64,000 bases of DNA from NCBI RefSeq assembly GCF_037975245.1, contig NC_092575.1, positions 20,233,841-20,297,840 on the forward strand, given 5' to 3'. This DNA is from Apostichopus japonicus (lineage: Eukaryota; Echinodermata; Holothuroidea; Aspidochirotida; Stichopodidae). Positions 51,001 to 61,396 of the stretch are shown here, in pieces; positions within the stretch are counted from its first letter, which is position 1, and every line of letters begins with the position of its first letter. The notes under the pieces were generated by a model. That model ran no database searches. It was given only the letters and a program-made list of their open reading frames with translations, and had not been told where the DNA came from. The position numbers and the translations under genes were made by a program.

Positions 51001-53091
51001 TTCACAATTTCGAAGAAGCAATAAACCTTGCGCAAGATCGTGATACGTGGCGGAGGTTAATCACTGAGCATGTCGGATAGACGAGACTCAACTTACTACT
51101 ACTAGTACGTAAATGTGTATGCCTGCTAGAGCAGCAGACGACACCCGTTACCTAGCAATAACCGTGCCTGTAGCCTAACGTGATAGATATATTCCCGTCG
51201 AGCAGCACTTAGGCTCTGTTCCATGGAGAACTCCGTGGTTGCACTGAACTTAACATTTCCCCACAGCAACACGTCCAGTTCAACAATCCTTTTCGACAAA
51301 AAAAACGTTCTTGAAATACACTTCAGACATCGACATTTCCCGCTGCAAGCCCAATGTATCTGTACTTGTTCTGGGCCATCATGTCTAACGTTAGCATATT
51401 AACTATGAAGTACCAGTACCTTCTTACGCCGTTAGTTACCATGTCCGATCCGTCTTGGTGCAAATCTTTCACAAAGTCACTAACACTATTCTCGAACTGC
51501 TACAGAGAAATATCAGTTTGGTACCACCCCGGAACACATCACATGACCCTCCATGCATGGTACGCGCGCGCCCAACTGACATGAATCCTCCAGACTCATT
51601 TATCTCGATGCAGCCGCTATCTATGGGTGTCACATCACAATTAGAGTAGTGCACGCCCGCCTAAGAGGTTAACCATTGTCGGAAAATAGCCCTAAAGTGA
51701 CCTACTATATTGATTTCTTTTTGGGGGCGGGGCATTTTCTGAGTATTCACCATTCTTGATGCTTGGATGTTGAAGAGGATGAAATAAACTACTGATGGTC
51801 TAAAACATCTGGAGGTGCAGGTGATTTAAGGTATATTAGAAAATCTTGGGTGAAACAAGAAGGATCCGCAGAGACAGCTGGCAGATGGGATAGGGAGCAA
51901 TATTCTAACCTTTGAGATCTTCTAGCTCAAAACCTAAACAGTCATGGTGGCAAATGTTGAATGGTTTTATGATAGCCCAAGCCATTAGCTATCATAACGT
52001 GGGTAGGGCATGTCAGTTGAAAACTTCTATCTATGCTCTAGCGGCCTTGGAAAGTGACGAGTTTAGTGTGTAAGTCAATAGGAGCAATTAATAGTGGTGT
52101 GACACCTATATGACGTTTATACTTCGCCTTGCGCTAATAAGGAGTTAATAGCGCAACCGATGAGGCCAATGTAAGTTCATCTTCGATCGGTTTTAAAATA
52201 AACATAGTTTTGATCCGATGGCTTAAGAAATAAATTGACTTTCACTGATACGCTATAGACAGATAATGATCGTGCACTGGGAAACCCTCGGTATCCGTAG
52301 AACCGTTTCCATTTCCTGGGAGCACCAAGAATGTGTTAACATGAACATCATTTCGTCATCCTGTCTGAGACAACCACGCGCAACTATGTATGGCAGCATT
52401 TAGGTGCCGTTCAAAATAATAATTAACATCTCGCGTTCATATTTGTCATTGGCAAGGTTTCTGAATAGAGAATTGGATTTTACTTACTAATTTTAAATAT
52501 TCTGGAAATAAGTAAAGGCTTTCTCACTTTAATCATTGCGCTGGCACATTGTAACGAGTATAGCTTCATCTACTAATGTGCTTTTCCAATTTCTGAGAAA
52601 AGATTTTATTGGTAATTAGATACAACATTTAACAATTTTGCTCTAATATAAGTAAATTGATCTCCTCAAAGTTCAAGTCGATGGAATAATGTGTAGTGAT
52701 GATAAGGAAGTATTGCGTCTTAGAAGAGTTTTTCTTCTTTAACTTGCCAATGTGTAGTGATAAACTCGCTAATGATGGCATAAGTAAATGTATCTCGAGC
52801 AATTATCGACATTATTCGGAAAACATTGTGTAAGAAGTTATGCACAAAACAGAGAAAGTAAATTCAAACAAGAAAAATGATTACCACATATTTTCCGGTC
52901 AGTAAAACTGCGCGAGATGGTGCGCATATTTGCTGCGAGTAGTAATTCTCAAACTTAACTCCTCGTCTGGCTAACCGATCAATAACTGGCGTTTTAATAC
53001 CGTTGTTATGGTAACCAATATCTGCGTATCCCATGTCGTCTGCGAGGATAAATATGATGTGAGGTGGCTTTTTGATTGGTGGATGTAAGGT
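35307..53091 (-). CDS. arylsulfatase (B/I/J type), seven exons; first exon not found
   Basis: The seven exons join in phase to 459 residues plus stop, lacking only the N-terminal signal exon. Type I sulfatases use a formylglycine made from Cys in C-x-P-S-R to hydrolyse sulfate esters, usually of glycosaminoglycans, in the lysosome or outside the cell. Visible residues, numbered from the first exon found: metal ligands D18-D19 in ILADDMG; C56 in CAPSR with TGKY following; K109 and H111 in VGKWHMG; the His of QLVHGP; Asp-Asn of SSDNGG; and Lys of [12 protein letters not shown]. All positions expected to be catalytic from human ARSB appear retained. The segment order ([65 protein letters not shown]) matches ARSB/ARSI/ARSJ. 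Coordinates are for the whole locus; exons are listed separately. Symbol withheld because paralogues cannot be told apart. Confidence 0.93.
36644..36771 (-). CDS. sulfatase exon 6 of those found
   Basis: 128 bp between TATTTTCAG| and AACG|GTAAGC. It encodes [20 protein letters not shown] followed by [14 protein letters not shown], equivalent to the AIRHGNWKLL stretch of ARSB. Phases match both neighbours. Confidence 0.92.
36970..36999 (+). repeat. (CCCCACCCTA)3 tandem repeat
   Basis: Three consecutive 10-bp units in a sulfatase intron. Confidence 0.85.
37278..37530 (-). CDS. sulfatase exon 5 of those found
   Basis: 253 bp from CAAATTTAG| to AAA|GTAAGT. It encodes [30 protein letters not shown] and [12 protein letters not shown]. 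It carries the Asp-Asn metal ligands and the catalytic-site Lys. Confidence 0.95.
37995..38208 (-). CDS. sulfatase exon 4 of those found
   Basis: 214 bp from CTTGCAG| to TCTTCAG|GTAGGG. It encodes [20 protein letters not shown] to the start of FSSD. The His of QLVHGP matches the active-site His of the family (VHEP in ARSB; Glu replaced by Gly). Confidence 0.94.
39825..40020 (+). repeat. interspersed repeat copy A
   Basis: Related to 41757-41925. Both share, in order: AAGCCTGAT, CTCCTGCAG/CTCCTACAG, AATAGAA, AGACAAGCA, a TTCAG-TGGAAG word, AACTA, and GCCAGAGG followed by GCTGAC. Roughly 70% similar by eye. Confidence 0.7.
40909..41258. mobile_element. hAT-like MITE with perfect 8-bp TSD
   Basis: The element is 40917-41250 (334 bp). 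Ends are CAAGGGCGTAGGAACC and, reverse-complemented, CAGTGGCGTAGGAAGG. It is flanked by CACATGGT at 40909-40916 and 41251-41258. Poly-C blocks sit just inside both ends, and an internal word, CACCAAATTGCATCTRAGGCC, occurs twice. No transposase. Confidence 0.9.
41757..41925 (+). repeat. interspersed repeat copy B
   Basis: Diverged copy of the 39825-40020 sequence in the same orientation. It runs directly into the CA/TA microsatellite. Confidence 0.65.
41922..42120. repeat. compound (CA)n(TACA)n(TA)n microsatellite
   Basis: ACACAC changes to ATACATAC and then to nearly pure TA with TATC interruptions. It lies between two sulfatase exons. Confidence 0.97.
42175..42353 (-). CDS. sulfatase exon 3 of those found
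   Basis: 179 bp from AAAACAG| to AATCG|GTGAGT. It encodes [20 protein letters not shown] through [20 protein letters not shown] microsatellite begins about 55 bp inside the following intron. Confidence 0.92.
42424..42474 (+). repeat. short tandem repeat, 17-bp unit
   Basis: About 2.5 copies of ATGACGCGGTACCAAAT just upstream, in gene orientation, of the acceptor of the 42353-42175 exon. Confidence 0.75.
42951..43148 (-). CDS. unrecognised 65-residue open frame in a sulfatase intron
   Basis: ATG at 43148 to TAA at 42951-42953. The sequence is charged and protein-like ([11 protein letters not shown] at the start, [18 protein letters not shown] and [15 protein letters not shown] later), unlike most short frames here. 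Just upstream lies a hairpin-ended repeat. It does not fit any sulfatase segment, and adding it would break the reconstructed phase chain. It could be a small gene, a terminal exon of another gene, or chance. No family recognised. Confidence 0.3.
   Translation of the reverse strand: MQEFRQGHRSSNRTRLLLTSRKYGIAEKLRDNSDDPIEGSIDIIFESGGVKDRIYEEITSDPTFK
43170..43375. mobile_element. small inverted-repeat element whose ends are hairpins
   Basis: The left end (43170-43197) is a 12-bp perfect stem, CAGGGAGTTGTT, with a 4-base loop. The right end (43347-43375) is a 13-bp stem, CAGGGAGCTGCTA, with one mismatch. The ends are also reverse complements of each other further in (GGTC and GGCGTAATA words). 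No clear target duplication. Confidence 0.65.
45451..45653 (-). CDS. nested gene, terminal exon
   Basis: The acceptor CTCTACAG|AT completes a split GAT codon. The exon encodes [18 protein letters not shown] through [20 protein letters not shown] and ends PDFS, TGA at 45451-45453. Confidence 0.7.
45451..49484 (-). CDS. unrecognised three-exon gene nested in a sulfatase intron
   Basis: Three exons join with matching phases: 49006 upward, 46618-46518 and 45653-45451. The readable protein includes [77 protein letters not shown] and a C-terminus ending [14 protein letters not shown]. It is hydrophilic, with no signal peptide or membrane segment. The ESQTE/SVDTQ words recall motifs in some ciliary or sperm proteins, but that is only an impression. 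The 5' end is unresolved: the first exon's frame is open from 49484 with no ATG until the Met of QMEKEL, so either translation starts there (about 129 residues) or another exon lies upstream. Everything sits between sulfatase exons at 50230 and 42353 on the same strand. Confidence 0.65.
45823..46080 (+). pseudogene. degenerate Penelope-like element fragment (GIY-YIG region)
   Basis: The frame from 45823 reads [15 protein letters not shown], a TAG stop, then [20 protein letters not shown] and a second stop at about 45976. Further related words (ERNALAPFN) follow in a shifted frame. The order YVGET-x-TL, TPVG-x-HF and a following NH-x2-KDM is typical of the C-terminal GIY-YIG endonuclease of Penelope-like retroelements and relatives. 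It is short, stop-containing and has no reverse transcriptase nearby, so it is a dead fragment. It lies antisense inside an intron of the nested gene. Confidence 0.7.
46518..46618 (-). CDS. nested gene, middle exon
   Basis: 101 bp between TTGTATAG| and GGAGAAG|GTAAAT. It encodes [20 protein letters not shown] and [13 protein letters not shown]. Phases 2 in and 1 out match both neighbours. Confidence 0.7.
46985..47220 (-). repeat. degenerate tandem repeat, about 100-bp spacing
   Basis: A block with TGTAAACTTCCTGT, GTGA, and TTGGTTTCAT occurs near 46995 and 47095, and a weaker form (ATTCCTGTTTACACATGA) near 47190. No coding evidence. Confidence 0.55.
48268..48489. repeat. palindrome-bounded repeat with telomere-like core
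   Basis: A 24-bp palindrome with one mismatch (half ATTCTTACAACT) is at 48268-48291. A perfect 16-bp palindrome, TTACGACTAGTCGTAA, is at 48474-48489. Between them, 48372-48401 holds four TTAGGG-type units, one altered, and the word GCAGTTGCT occurs twice. Confidence 0.7.
49006..49409 (-). CDS. nested gene, first exon found (5' limit uncertain)
   Basis: The donor CACAAAAAG|GTAATG lies at 49006/49005, phase 2. Protein-like sequence extends back from it to about 49310; further upstream, composition looks like UTR. The only in-frame ATG is at QMEKEL. An ATG in another frame with good context (ATCATGG, near 49285) stops after 22 codons. Confidence 0.6.
50230..50413 (-). CDS. sulfatase exon 2 of those found
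   Basis: 184 bp between CCTGCAG| and TTCTTAG|GTAAAA. It encodes [20 protein letters not shown], then [18 protein letters not shown] and [12 protein letters not shown]. It starts in phase 0 and ends in phase 1, fitting both neighbours. K109 and H111 of GKWHMG are active-site residues. The exon is easy to miss because a longer frame runs on the opposite strand. Confidence 0.94.
50833..51618. repeat. large inverted repeat with about 105-bp arms
   Basis: 50833-50940 and 51519-51618 are reverse complements at about 85%. The best core is GGAGGGTCATGTGATGTGTT, next to GCGCGTACCATGCATGG. The spacer of about 580 bp has no coding content. It lies in the sulfatase intron between 52885 and 50413. No target duplication is obvious. 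Confidence 0.85.
52885..53091 (-). CDS. sulfatase exon 1 of those found (catalytic Cys)
   Basis: The acceptor is TTTGCAG|ACC at 53092/53091. It encodes [20 protein letters not shown] through [15 protein letters not shown]. The donor is TATGTG|GTAATC (exon end 52885) or TAT|GTGGTA (52888); both keep phase 0 and differ by one Val. No signal peptide is present, so at least one 5' exon lies above 53.1 kb or beyond the window. Confidence 0.92.
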
Positions 53092-54205
53092 CTGCAAACA
53101 AAGTTTAAAAAGAATATGTTGGAGAAAGGGGCACTCGTATTAACAAAAAAATTACTAAGAAAAGGATGAATTTATTTATCTAAAATTTGTTACAGTCATT
53201 GTCAGGCTGCGCACGACATTATTGACGAATAAACTGCCTGTCGAAGTTCTGACTTTAACCATTTTATCTATAAGAATGTAGATAATAGAAGACGTAAAAA
53301 GAGAAGACAAATAAAATATCAGTATTTTACTTTATAAATAATTGATAATTGTAAATGAAACAACTCCTAACAAAAAGAATTAGAGGAAACTTTGTTTATA
53401 TTTTATCAGAAATGAAAGCTGAACATTAAGAACATTTTGAGAGGGGGTGGACTACTGCATGGTACTAAGTAAACACTTTCAGACGATGAAATCCATATTT
53501 CCTTTATATCTATTATATTTTCTTCGTAAAATAAATCATGTTAACTTTAACAGTAGGGGCGCGGTTTCACTGACGATAGGAACACTAATATAAAAGATCT
53601 GTCCAGGTGTCCAAGAGTTGCAGAATTTCAGCAAATTTATACCCAGAGGATGAACCAATTTCAGAACCGTCTTTTTTCTATCGCAAACCTGACTTGAAAT
53701 TGTCATAAAGGCTATGGTACATGACATATAGGTCCCTTGATGGAATCCTTGGTCAATGGGTCACTATGGGTGCAAATGTGTATAACAGCTGACTAATGGA
53801 GAAACATCACTCCAGGTCACCGTGGAAATAAGGTACGGGGTTATAACTATCCGTATAAACAAGGCATTGGTTGCATAACTCATTCAATAATCAATAAATG
53901 TTTTAAATATAATATAATAATATAATAATGGATGTGTGTTCTGCAAAAGTGGGCTTTAGCAACGCTCCCAATCCCCTCCCCTCCTCTCCTCTCCCATCCC
54001 TTCCCTTTTCTCCTCTAACATTACGAGTTTGTCGTTTCCCGAGCTGCAGCTCGCCATAGCCACCACTACGTTTCTATCAGTTATAAACATGTCATTCATG
54101 TGCGTCTCCCCCGTGGTATTATGTATCAGCTATACGTCACCCTTCCCTCACCCCCACATATAGTATTGCATGGCCATTGGGCTCGTTCTGCACCCTGTAT
54201 AAATA

Positions 54206-54532
54206 GGCAATGACAGGGGGTAGGAGCCGGGGGGCAATGGGTGCACGTGCCCCCCTACTTTTTTTTCCAAAATAGCAAATGTGACCTACTGGCAAATAAA
54301 ATATGCCCCTTTGATGAGGAACTGTCTTTTGGATATCTTAAGCCTTTGTTCATTTTAAATAGAGTCACGTGCACCATAATAGTATTAATAGCATACTAAC
54401 ACATCATATATATTTAAGTGATATGGCCGGTGTGTATCTGTTTATAGCATAACGAGTGGTGGTTGAGGAATGTGGATTGTGTGCCCCCCCCCCCCATTTT
54501 TTTGGAAGCTTCCTACCCCCGTTGGGCAAGGG
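54206..54532. mobile_element. probable hAT-like MITE with imperfect TSD
   Basis: The element is about 54214-54524. The left end CAGGGGGTAGGAGCCGGGG and the right end, reverse-complemented CAACGGGGGTAGGAAGC, resemble the ends at 40.9 kb. Flanks are GGCAATGA and GGCAAGGG (five matching bases). Poly-C blocks lie inside both ends. Confidence 0.6.
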
Positions 54533-56365
54533 CAATGCATAATAAACCATGTACCATGAGAAAAACCAGCAGTGAACGTTAAAAGCAACACCCCACCCCA
54601 CCCCACCCCCATCCAGCCTTTAAACGTCACCGTCCGTTAGAATTATCCACACCGCTGTATAGACAAGCATTGTATCTATCCCTGTATAGACAAGCATTGT
54701 AAAGTTCCACCCCACAGTAAACATAGGACAGTGCACGGGATGACAGGTACGGTACCTTTCTGTACCATATGATTCTATCTCAGCAGGAAAACATGTTGTT
54801 ACAAGGTTACAATAGATTCCAGTTGTTTGATCTGTTTGCATATATAAGAGCTACCGTACTGTGTGCATGCCTGGACTGACTGTTACACCTTTGTAAAGTC
54901 TAATGTTACACCGCGATGGATGTTACTCGGTCGTGTTGGAACGTTATCTGTCTTTCATCTCATGATTTTAATCAAATACATTAAAAAAGACAAAAGCAGG
55001 CACAGCTCATATTTAGACTATAGGGTTCCATATTGTATTCATTATTAATTCCCGTCACGTGTCTGGTGTAGAACGTCGACACATGGTATCAACTGGCACG
55101 GTAAACATGTACCGACCTATATTTGAATCGATTAAAATCCGAATGTAGGATTACACAAATCATCTAATTTTAATTCGGTACTTGATATACCTATAGAGTT
55201 AAGCAAAGTAAATAACAAAAAGGGACTAGTACGGTTATGCTCGATAGATATAGCGACGCCCCCTTCGACCATATCCTTTACTTGGTCTTCTTTCACTATA
55301 AATGGACATTACGTAGGAGTCTAAAGCCAAGCAGCTTATAGGGCATCCAAAAATAAATAGATGGAATGCCAGGGTACGACTATCCCGACGATTGTGGAGG
55401 TTGGACGGTTTTCATTGCTTTAATAGATTCTATTAATTGCTCTTTATAAAAACAAATAATTAGTTAATTAGCGAGATATTCTGAACCCTTGTATGACCTG
55501 TGTTGATCTAGGTCAGTATATTCCCGGATAAGCGCAGTTCAGCAATGTTTGTTTACTTGTTTTTACAGATCAATATGACCAATTATGACCTAAATAAACA
55601 CGAGGAAACAATAAATACAGCTTTATAATTTCCTGACCGTTTTCTATATTGTAAATTTAAGTTTCATTACGTGTTTGCTGATGTATTTCGAGAAAATAAA
55701 ACTTCCGAAGTATAGATTCAATGTTTCTTATTTCTTAATGCACTCTGGCCAGGTGAGTTTAAAGGAGAAAAGCTGTCGCAATCGAAAGAAAGAAATTTAT
55801 TTTCTATTGCCGTTATGGCGCGAACGATTTACCGTAAAATCACTGCGACCGCCGATGACAGCATGTTCATAACGTGTACACAAAATAGTCTACACATGCG
55901 GCCCGATAAAGATTTTAACGCAGTCCTATACTCGTATAATCCACTTTTTACAACTTCACGGAGGAAACGTCGAAAATAACTGTTTATTCATTGCAATGAC
56001 ACAACTTCGCAAGCTACACCGGTAAGACCGAGAGAAAGATACAAGAACAGGGACCTAAGACAGGCTAGCCACGAAAGTAAATTAGGCGAAGGACTAACGG
56101 TCGTAAACAAAAAAGAGAGATTTGATCGGCGCATGATCTGTTGGGCGGGCTTGCAATTTTGATTAAAGTTTGTAGAATCTACGAGACTCGTTAATAAATC
56201 TGGCGAATTTTATTCTGCTCAACATTTTTAAAGACAGATAACTCAATAACAATAATGAATATTGATATGAAAATTGCGTAGAACGGTGTCATTTTCACTG
56301 AACTTTACGTGCAGTAAGCTGGAAAGGTAGAAGTTCACGTTTGGAAAACACGGACTGAGAATATA

Positions 56366-56366
56366 T

Positions 56367-56404
<38 letters not shown>

Positions 56405-56405
56405 C
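56366..56405. repeat. (TA)n microsatellite
   Basis: Pure TA run followed by ACATACATATATTATATTA. Confidence 0.95.
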
Positions 56406-58019
56406 ATATATTATATTATATTGATATATTTTATTATCATGAAAGAAAATATTCAAGAACTGATTGAGTTGTAATGCATAAAATAACACCGAATGAAGCC
56501 ACCTTCAACTCTCTCCGGGAGGTAACAATATGACAAGGCTACTTATATGTAATACATTATAACATGTTTCATCAACTCGCCATTTTTTCCCCTCACGGCG
56601 GAGATTATAAAGACAGGTGTATTTATCAGTCTAAACGGAATTGTAAGTATACCCACGTAAATGATTATGCTGTGTCAATGTCATGGATTCCACAGGACGC
56701 GACGTGAATGAACGGTTGACTTCATATCGGGATGAAGTTTTCTTAGAGTGACCTTAACATTTGCGATTTGAGGACTTATTAAAGGGATTTGCTTCATGAA
56801 AACTTGTATCCATTACTGAATGCCGGTGTCGGGTCCTGGCTTGAGTGTATATTTCTATGACAAATGATAATGATACTGAGATGTCACAATTACAACCACA
56901 ACTATATGACCTCTGTGTTGCGATGTCGAGCGTTATGAACGGTGACCAGAAGTGACGTCATTACAACTTCGGTCACATTCAACGGGAGAAGACTATGTAT
57001 GAATTGTTCGATGGTTATTATGCGCTTATATAACGTTATGTAGACTACGGCCGCAATTTCAGTCGGCTATACAAGTAGTTGGTGAGTGGGGGTGTGTGGG
57101 GGGGGGGGGGTTCGTTGTTGCTGGAATTCCAAAATTTCTCAGATATTGTTCCAAATCATTTATTCTATATACGACAACATGTAGCATGTAGGGAGCCAAT
57201 TTTATTTGTATGGTTTTCCAAATTTATCACATTTACAAGAAGTATTATTAAGAATGTGACCGGAATTGACGTGTTGTCATCTTTTCAGCTCTAAATGTTG
57301 GTTGGGGTTCTGGATACATACACCGGTATGAATGATTACAGCAGATGACGTCATGATCACAATGTCACAATCAGATACAATGTGATGACGTCAAAAATCA
57401 TTCTTCGGCAGTGATTTCACTTGGACCAGCACGAGATGTCTGCTTTAAAATGACAACAACTGTAATAACCAAGTATATGATCATATCAATAAACAGAGAT
57501 AAATCAGTACAACAGCTTCGAGTGAATGTGATTGCAACACGCCGCGTGCAATTACTGTAATTCAATCATTATAATTTCCATGAACCATACCACCCTGAGA
57601 TCACATATAGAACAGCGGATGTACGTAATTCACCAAACAAGATCTTGTTTATTAGGGTTTTATTACTAAGTTTATTCCAGATTTCGTTATCCAAAACATG
57701 CGATATAGGGTACAAAACAAACTTGTTATCAAAGAACGGACCTTGAAAACTTCGGGAAACTTCGGAGGTGTGAACGAATTGTATAGATCAACGACATAAG
57801 CAAACTGGACGCCCTGTTTCAAATCATATTAAACTTCTGTAACATTCCTTCCTTGACCCATACCCACCCATTCCCACCCATTCCCCAGCACCCAACGCCC
57901 TTCCCCGCTATACTCAACGACACCAACATATAATGTGATATGCTGTCAAATGAAAAATATAAGTACGAAGATATTGATCGTTGTAATTCCTAACACATAT
58001 TATGATTCCATTGATATAG

Positions 58020-58315
58020 CAAAGAAACAGGCGCCCCCCCCCCCCCTCCTTGAGCATATTTTTTTTTTTTTTTTTTTTATTATATCGCTAGTAATTTCAA
58101 AAGGAAAATGCTAAGATGCAACTTACAAGGCCTGGGAAGTGCCTTTTCCAGCGATCTGGGAGGCATTTTCAGCCCAAATTTTCTTGTACGCTTTGCGCCA
58201 ACCAATTGTGGCGCTACGCTTAGATAGTTTGCAAGGCCGTATCTACGGCTCTGGTAGTTTGCATACAGTTTCGCCCCTCCCTTGGCAAATTCCTCGCTAC
58301 GCGCCTGCAAAGAAA
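58020..58315. mobile_element. hAT-like MITE with perfect 8-bp TSD
   Basis: The element is 58028-58307 (280 bp). Ends are CAGGCGC and GCGCCTG, with flanking duplications CAAAGAAA at 58020-58027 and 58308-58315. Inside the left end is a poly-C run and then a poly-T run. The rest matches 32207-32523. No transposase frame. Confidence 0.93.
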
Positions 58316-59228
58316 TAGATGTATAACTTCTGATTCACGAAACTTGTATGGGTGGCCAGTTTACCTTCAATTTATACATTTAAGAATTCTCAGTTCAATA
58401 CCAGAAATGTATAATAAATCCATGCTATAGTTGTCAAAGAGAGAGAGAGAGAATAAACACAAATGTAAGCAAACTGCTTCTTTACTGTAAAAGACTGTGT
58501 ATGAAAATTTGTAAAAAGTTAGATGGCTTCACGTTTCGATCCTAGCAGGATGTTATAGAAAGTCTGCAGTACTCTTATATCTCGTACCGTATATAATCTA
58601 GCATATAGTTGTCTGTATAATCGTAAGCCGCGTTTAGTGTCTTGTGGGTTCACTCATGGAGGATCCAATATTGTAAAAAGGCTAGGGTATGTCCCTGATG
58701 GGGTCATTGAAGCCAATATAGGGGTGTCAGCAGAAGGGGGGGGGGTCTCTCCCAGAAGCAAACTTAGACTCGCTATGGTGCATTCTGGGGCATATTAATG
58801 TTATAAATTAGTCATATAATTAGGTCTGCACGCAAGGGTTTTACTGATAAATACTTATATTATTATGTGGGGTTTTGTTTTTGGGGTGGGGGTGGGGAGA
58901 GGTGTTGAAAAGTGGTGTGTACACACCAACACACCCACCCAGGAACGCCCCCTGTACTCGTTATCATAACAAGAGGAATTCTATATATCATCTATAATAT
59001 CTATTCTATATATTTGGGTATTCATGCTGTTGTACGCGTAAAATGTCTCTCCAGTACTTAATTACTTCCTAGAGATTATCCGAGGTTAATATAGTACCAC
59101 CTTTCAAAATACAACTATTACCAGGGATGCATTACATCCATGAAGCAAGCTCATTTGAAGGTCGGGTTATAGACAGCTACTGCAGACGCAAATTGTAAAG
59201 AGCGAAGTACGTTTGTTAAACTAAACTA

Positions 59229-59381
<153 letters not shown>

Positions 59382-60399
59382 GACATGAGCCTACACTGTC
59401 CTACAGTTAAGTAATGAAGATCAAGTTTATCACAGTCCTTTCACACCTTACAGGTGACACAACACAGCTTTGTTATCTTAACAGCTTTCATCTCCTCGTT
59501 TCTAAGATAAACAACAGAACCTGATGATCAATATAAATACCAAATAGCTTAGCCTTAAGCATGCTGATTTTGGTTTCTAGAACGGCTTTCTTTAAAACTT
59601 TTTTTAAAAACTTATATGGGTTTCACCTTGTTATTGACACAGACTAATATTGTATTTACTGAAGAGTTTGCCATCTATATTTCTAAATCGATTAATGCCA
59701 TCAAACTATGCTGGTGGATTTTAGCATCCTTGAAAATGAAAAAGGACAAAAGCGCTCTGCGAGGGGAAATCCTCTCAGATATTACAAAGAGCCGACATTA
59801 CAACAGTAATCCGCTTGCGGCTATACAGTAACACATTACACATTACATTGTGTTAAATGAGTGTGCACGCGACCTTCCCCTTTGAGAGTGTTCGTATATA
59901 GGGATATCAGTTATTCGTTGCAATGATAATGATCAGGGAAATATAGTACATGCCTGTTGCTATACTATCGAAAGCTTTAAGCAATTGGAAACAAACTCAT
60001 AATTTTAAAGGGAAAAGAAGGCAGATTATTTGTAATGAACCCTACAAGATGAAACATACTTCCTTCCGTGTGAGTCTTGATTCAGTGAGAGATGTAATGA
60101 CTGCGTGCAACGTAGTAGGAAAAGCAAGCCAGGACAATTTAAGGTCGAGGCGTGTCATTAACCAGTTGTCTCCCTAAACAGATATCACAGAAAATGTGAC
60201 CCGAACAAAATTCTGAAGATGTTTTCTGCCATTCCACCTCTATTTGCCCTCCGTAACCTCTATTAACACTCTTGTGGTGAACTTCTTGGAAGCCTGTATA
60301 TGTTCCCATCTGACCTGCAACGCATTTCTAGCCTAGCCTAGTGACAAGTTGGCAATATTGCATGTTTGGGAACATGGACATAACGTTCAGTATATGAGA

Positions 60400-60960
60400 G
60401 TTACTGTATCATTGCAGTGCTACCAAAGTCTTTAGTGTGTGTATAGTATCATTGCAGTAGTGTTGCAGTACAGCTGTAGTATAGTGCAACTGTCGTTACA
60501 GCAATATCATCACTACATTAATATAGTACAGTATAATGTTATTGTAGTAAATTACTGTAGTGAGATAATTAAAATATAATACTGTATTGTAAAGGTCTCT
60601 ATATTACTGTCATCATTGCTGTTGTAAGATTATATACTGTATTACAATAACTATTAGTCAGTTTAATGCTGTTGGTATGTTTCTGTAATGTTACTTTATT
60701 TATCATTTACTACCACTGTGTATATGAATATCATTGTTATTGTAGTTATATTACTGTAGTAGAAGGCCTATTACTGTTGCAATGTTATACTGTAATATTA
60801 CGTTAGTAGCATATAAATTCACTCTGTGATATGGTCGTATACCTGTTATTATAAAAACATCATATTGTACTAATATCAGAGTATAATTTTAATAAAATTA
60901 ATGTAGTAGTTATCACTATGGTAACATTATTATATTAGTTTTACCGGAATATTAATTTAC
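60400..60960 (+). repeat. cryptically simple zone built on TATTACTGTAGTA-like words
   Basis: Irregular recurrence of TACTGTA, TTGTAGTA, ATTACTGT and TTGCAGT over more than 500 bp, without clean periodicity and without a coding frame. Confidence 0.55.
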
Positions 60961-61396
60961 ATATGCGTGTGTCATATATGATACTGTATCAAGCAAATCA
61001 AAATGTTCGTCCTGTGACGTCACGGCTACACTCATTCTATTTAATCACACATATAGTGAGTAGGTAAAGAAATGTCACAATCCCGATCCCTTACCACCCC
61101 ACCCCCCTCCCATTCCCCCCACACACACAATATCGCACCTCAATCTGAAATGGGTAGAGTGTGCGGATCGTGCTGCGTAACCATCTGTTTTTTGTGTGTT
61201 TTTTTTTCAACCAAAAATGAGGGCCTTTTAAGTATCAGCATATCAATCTCATACCATCATAATGTGCTACACTGCAGATATTTTTCCACTCATTATCCAA
61301 TATAAGTTTAGCATATGACCAAGACTGTAGTGCTTTGGGATTCCAACAAGATGGTAAATCTTTTTTTTCAGAGAGGGAGAGGGAGAGAAGGACCTT

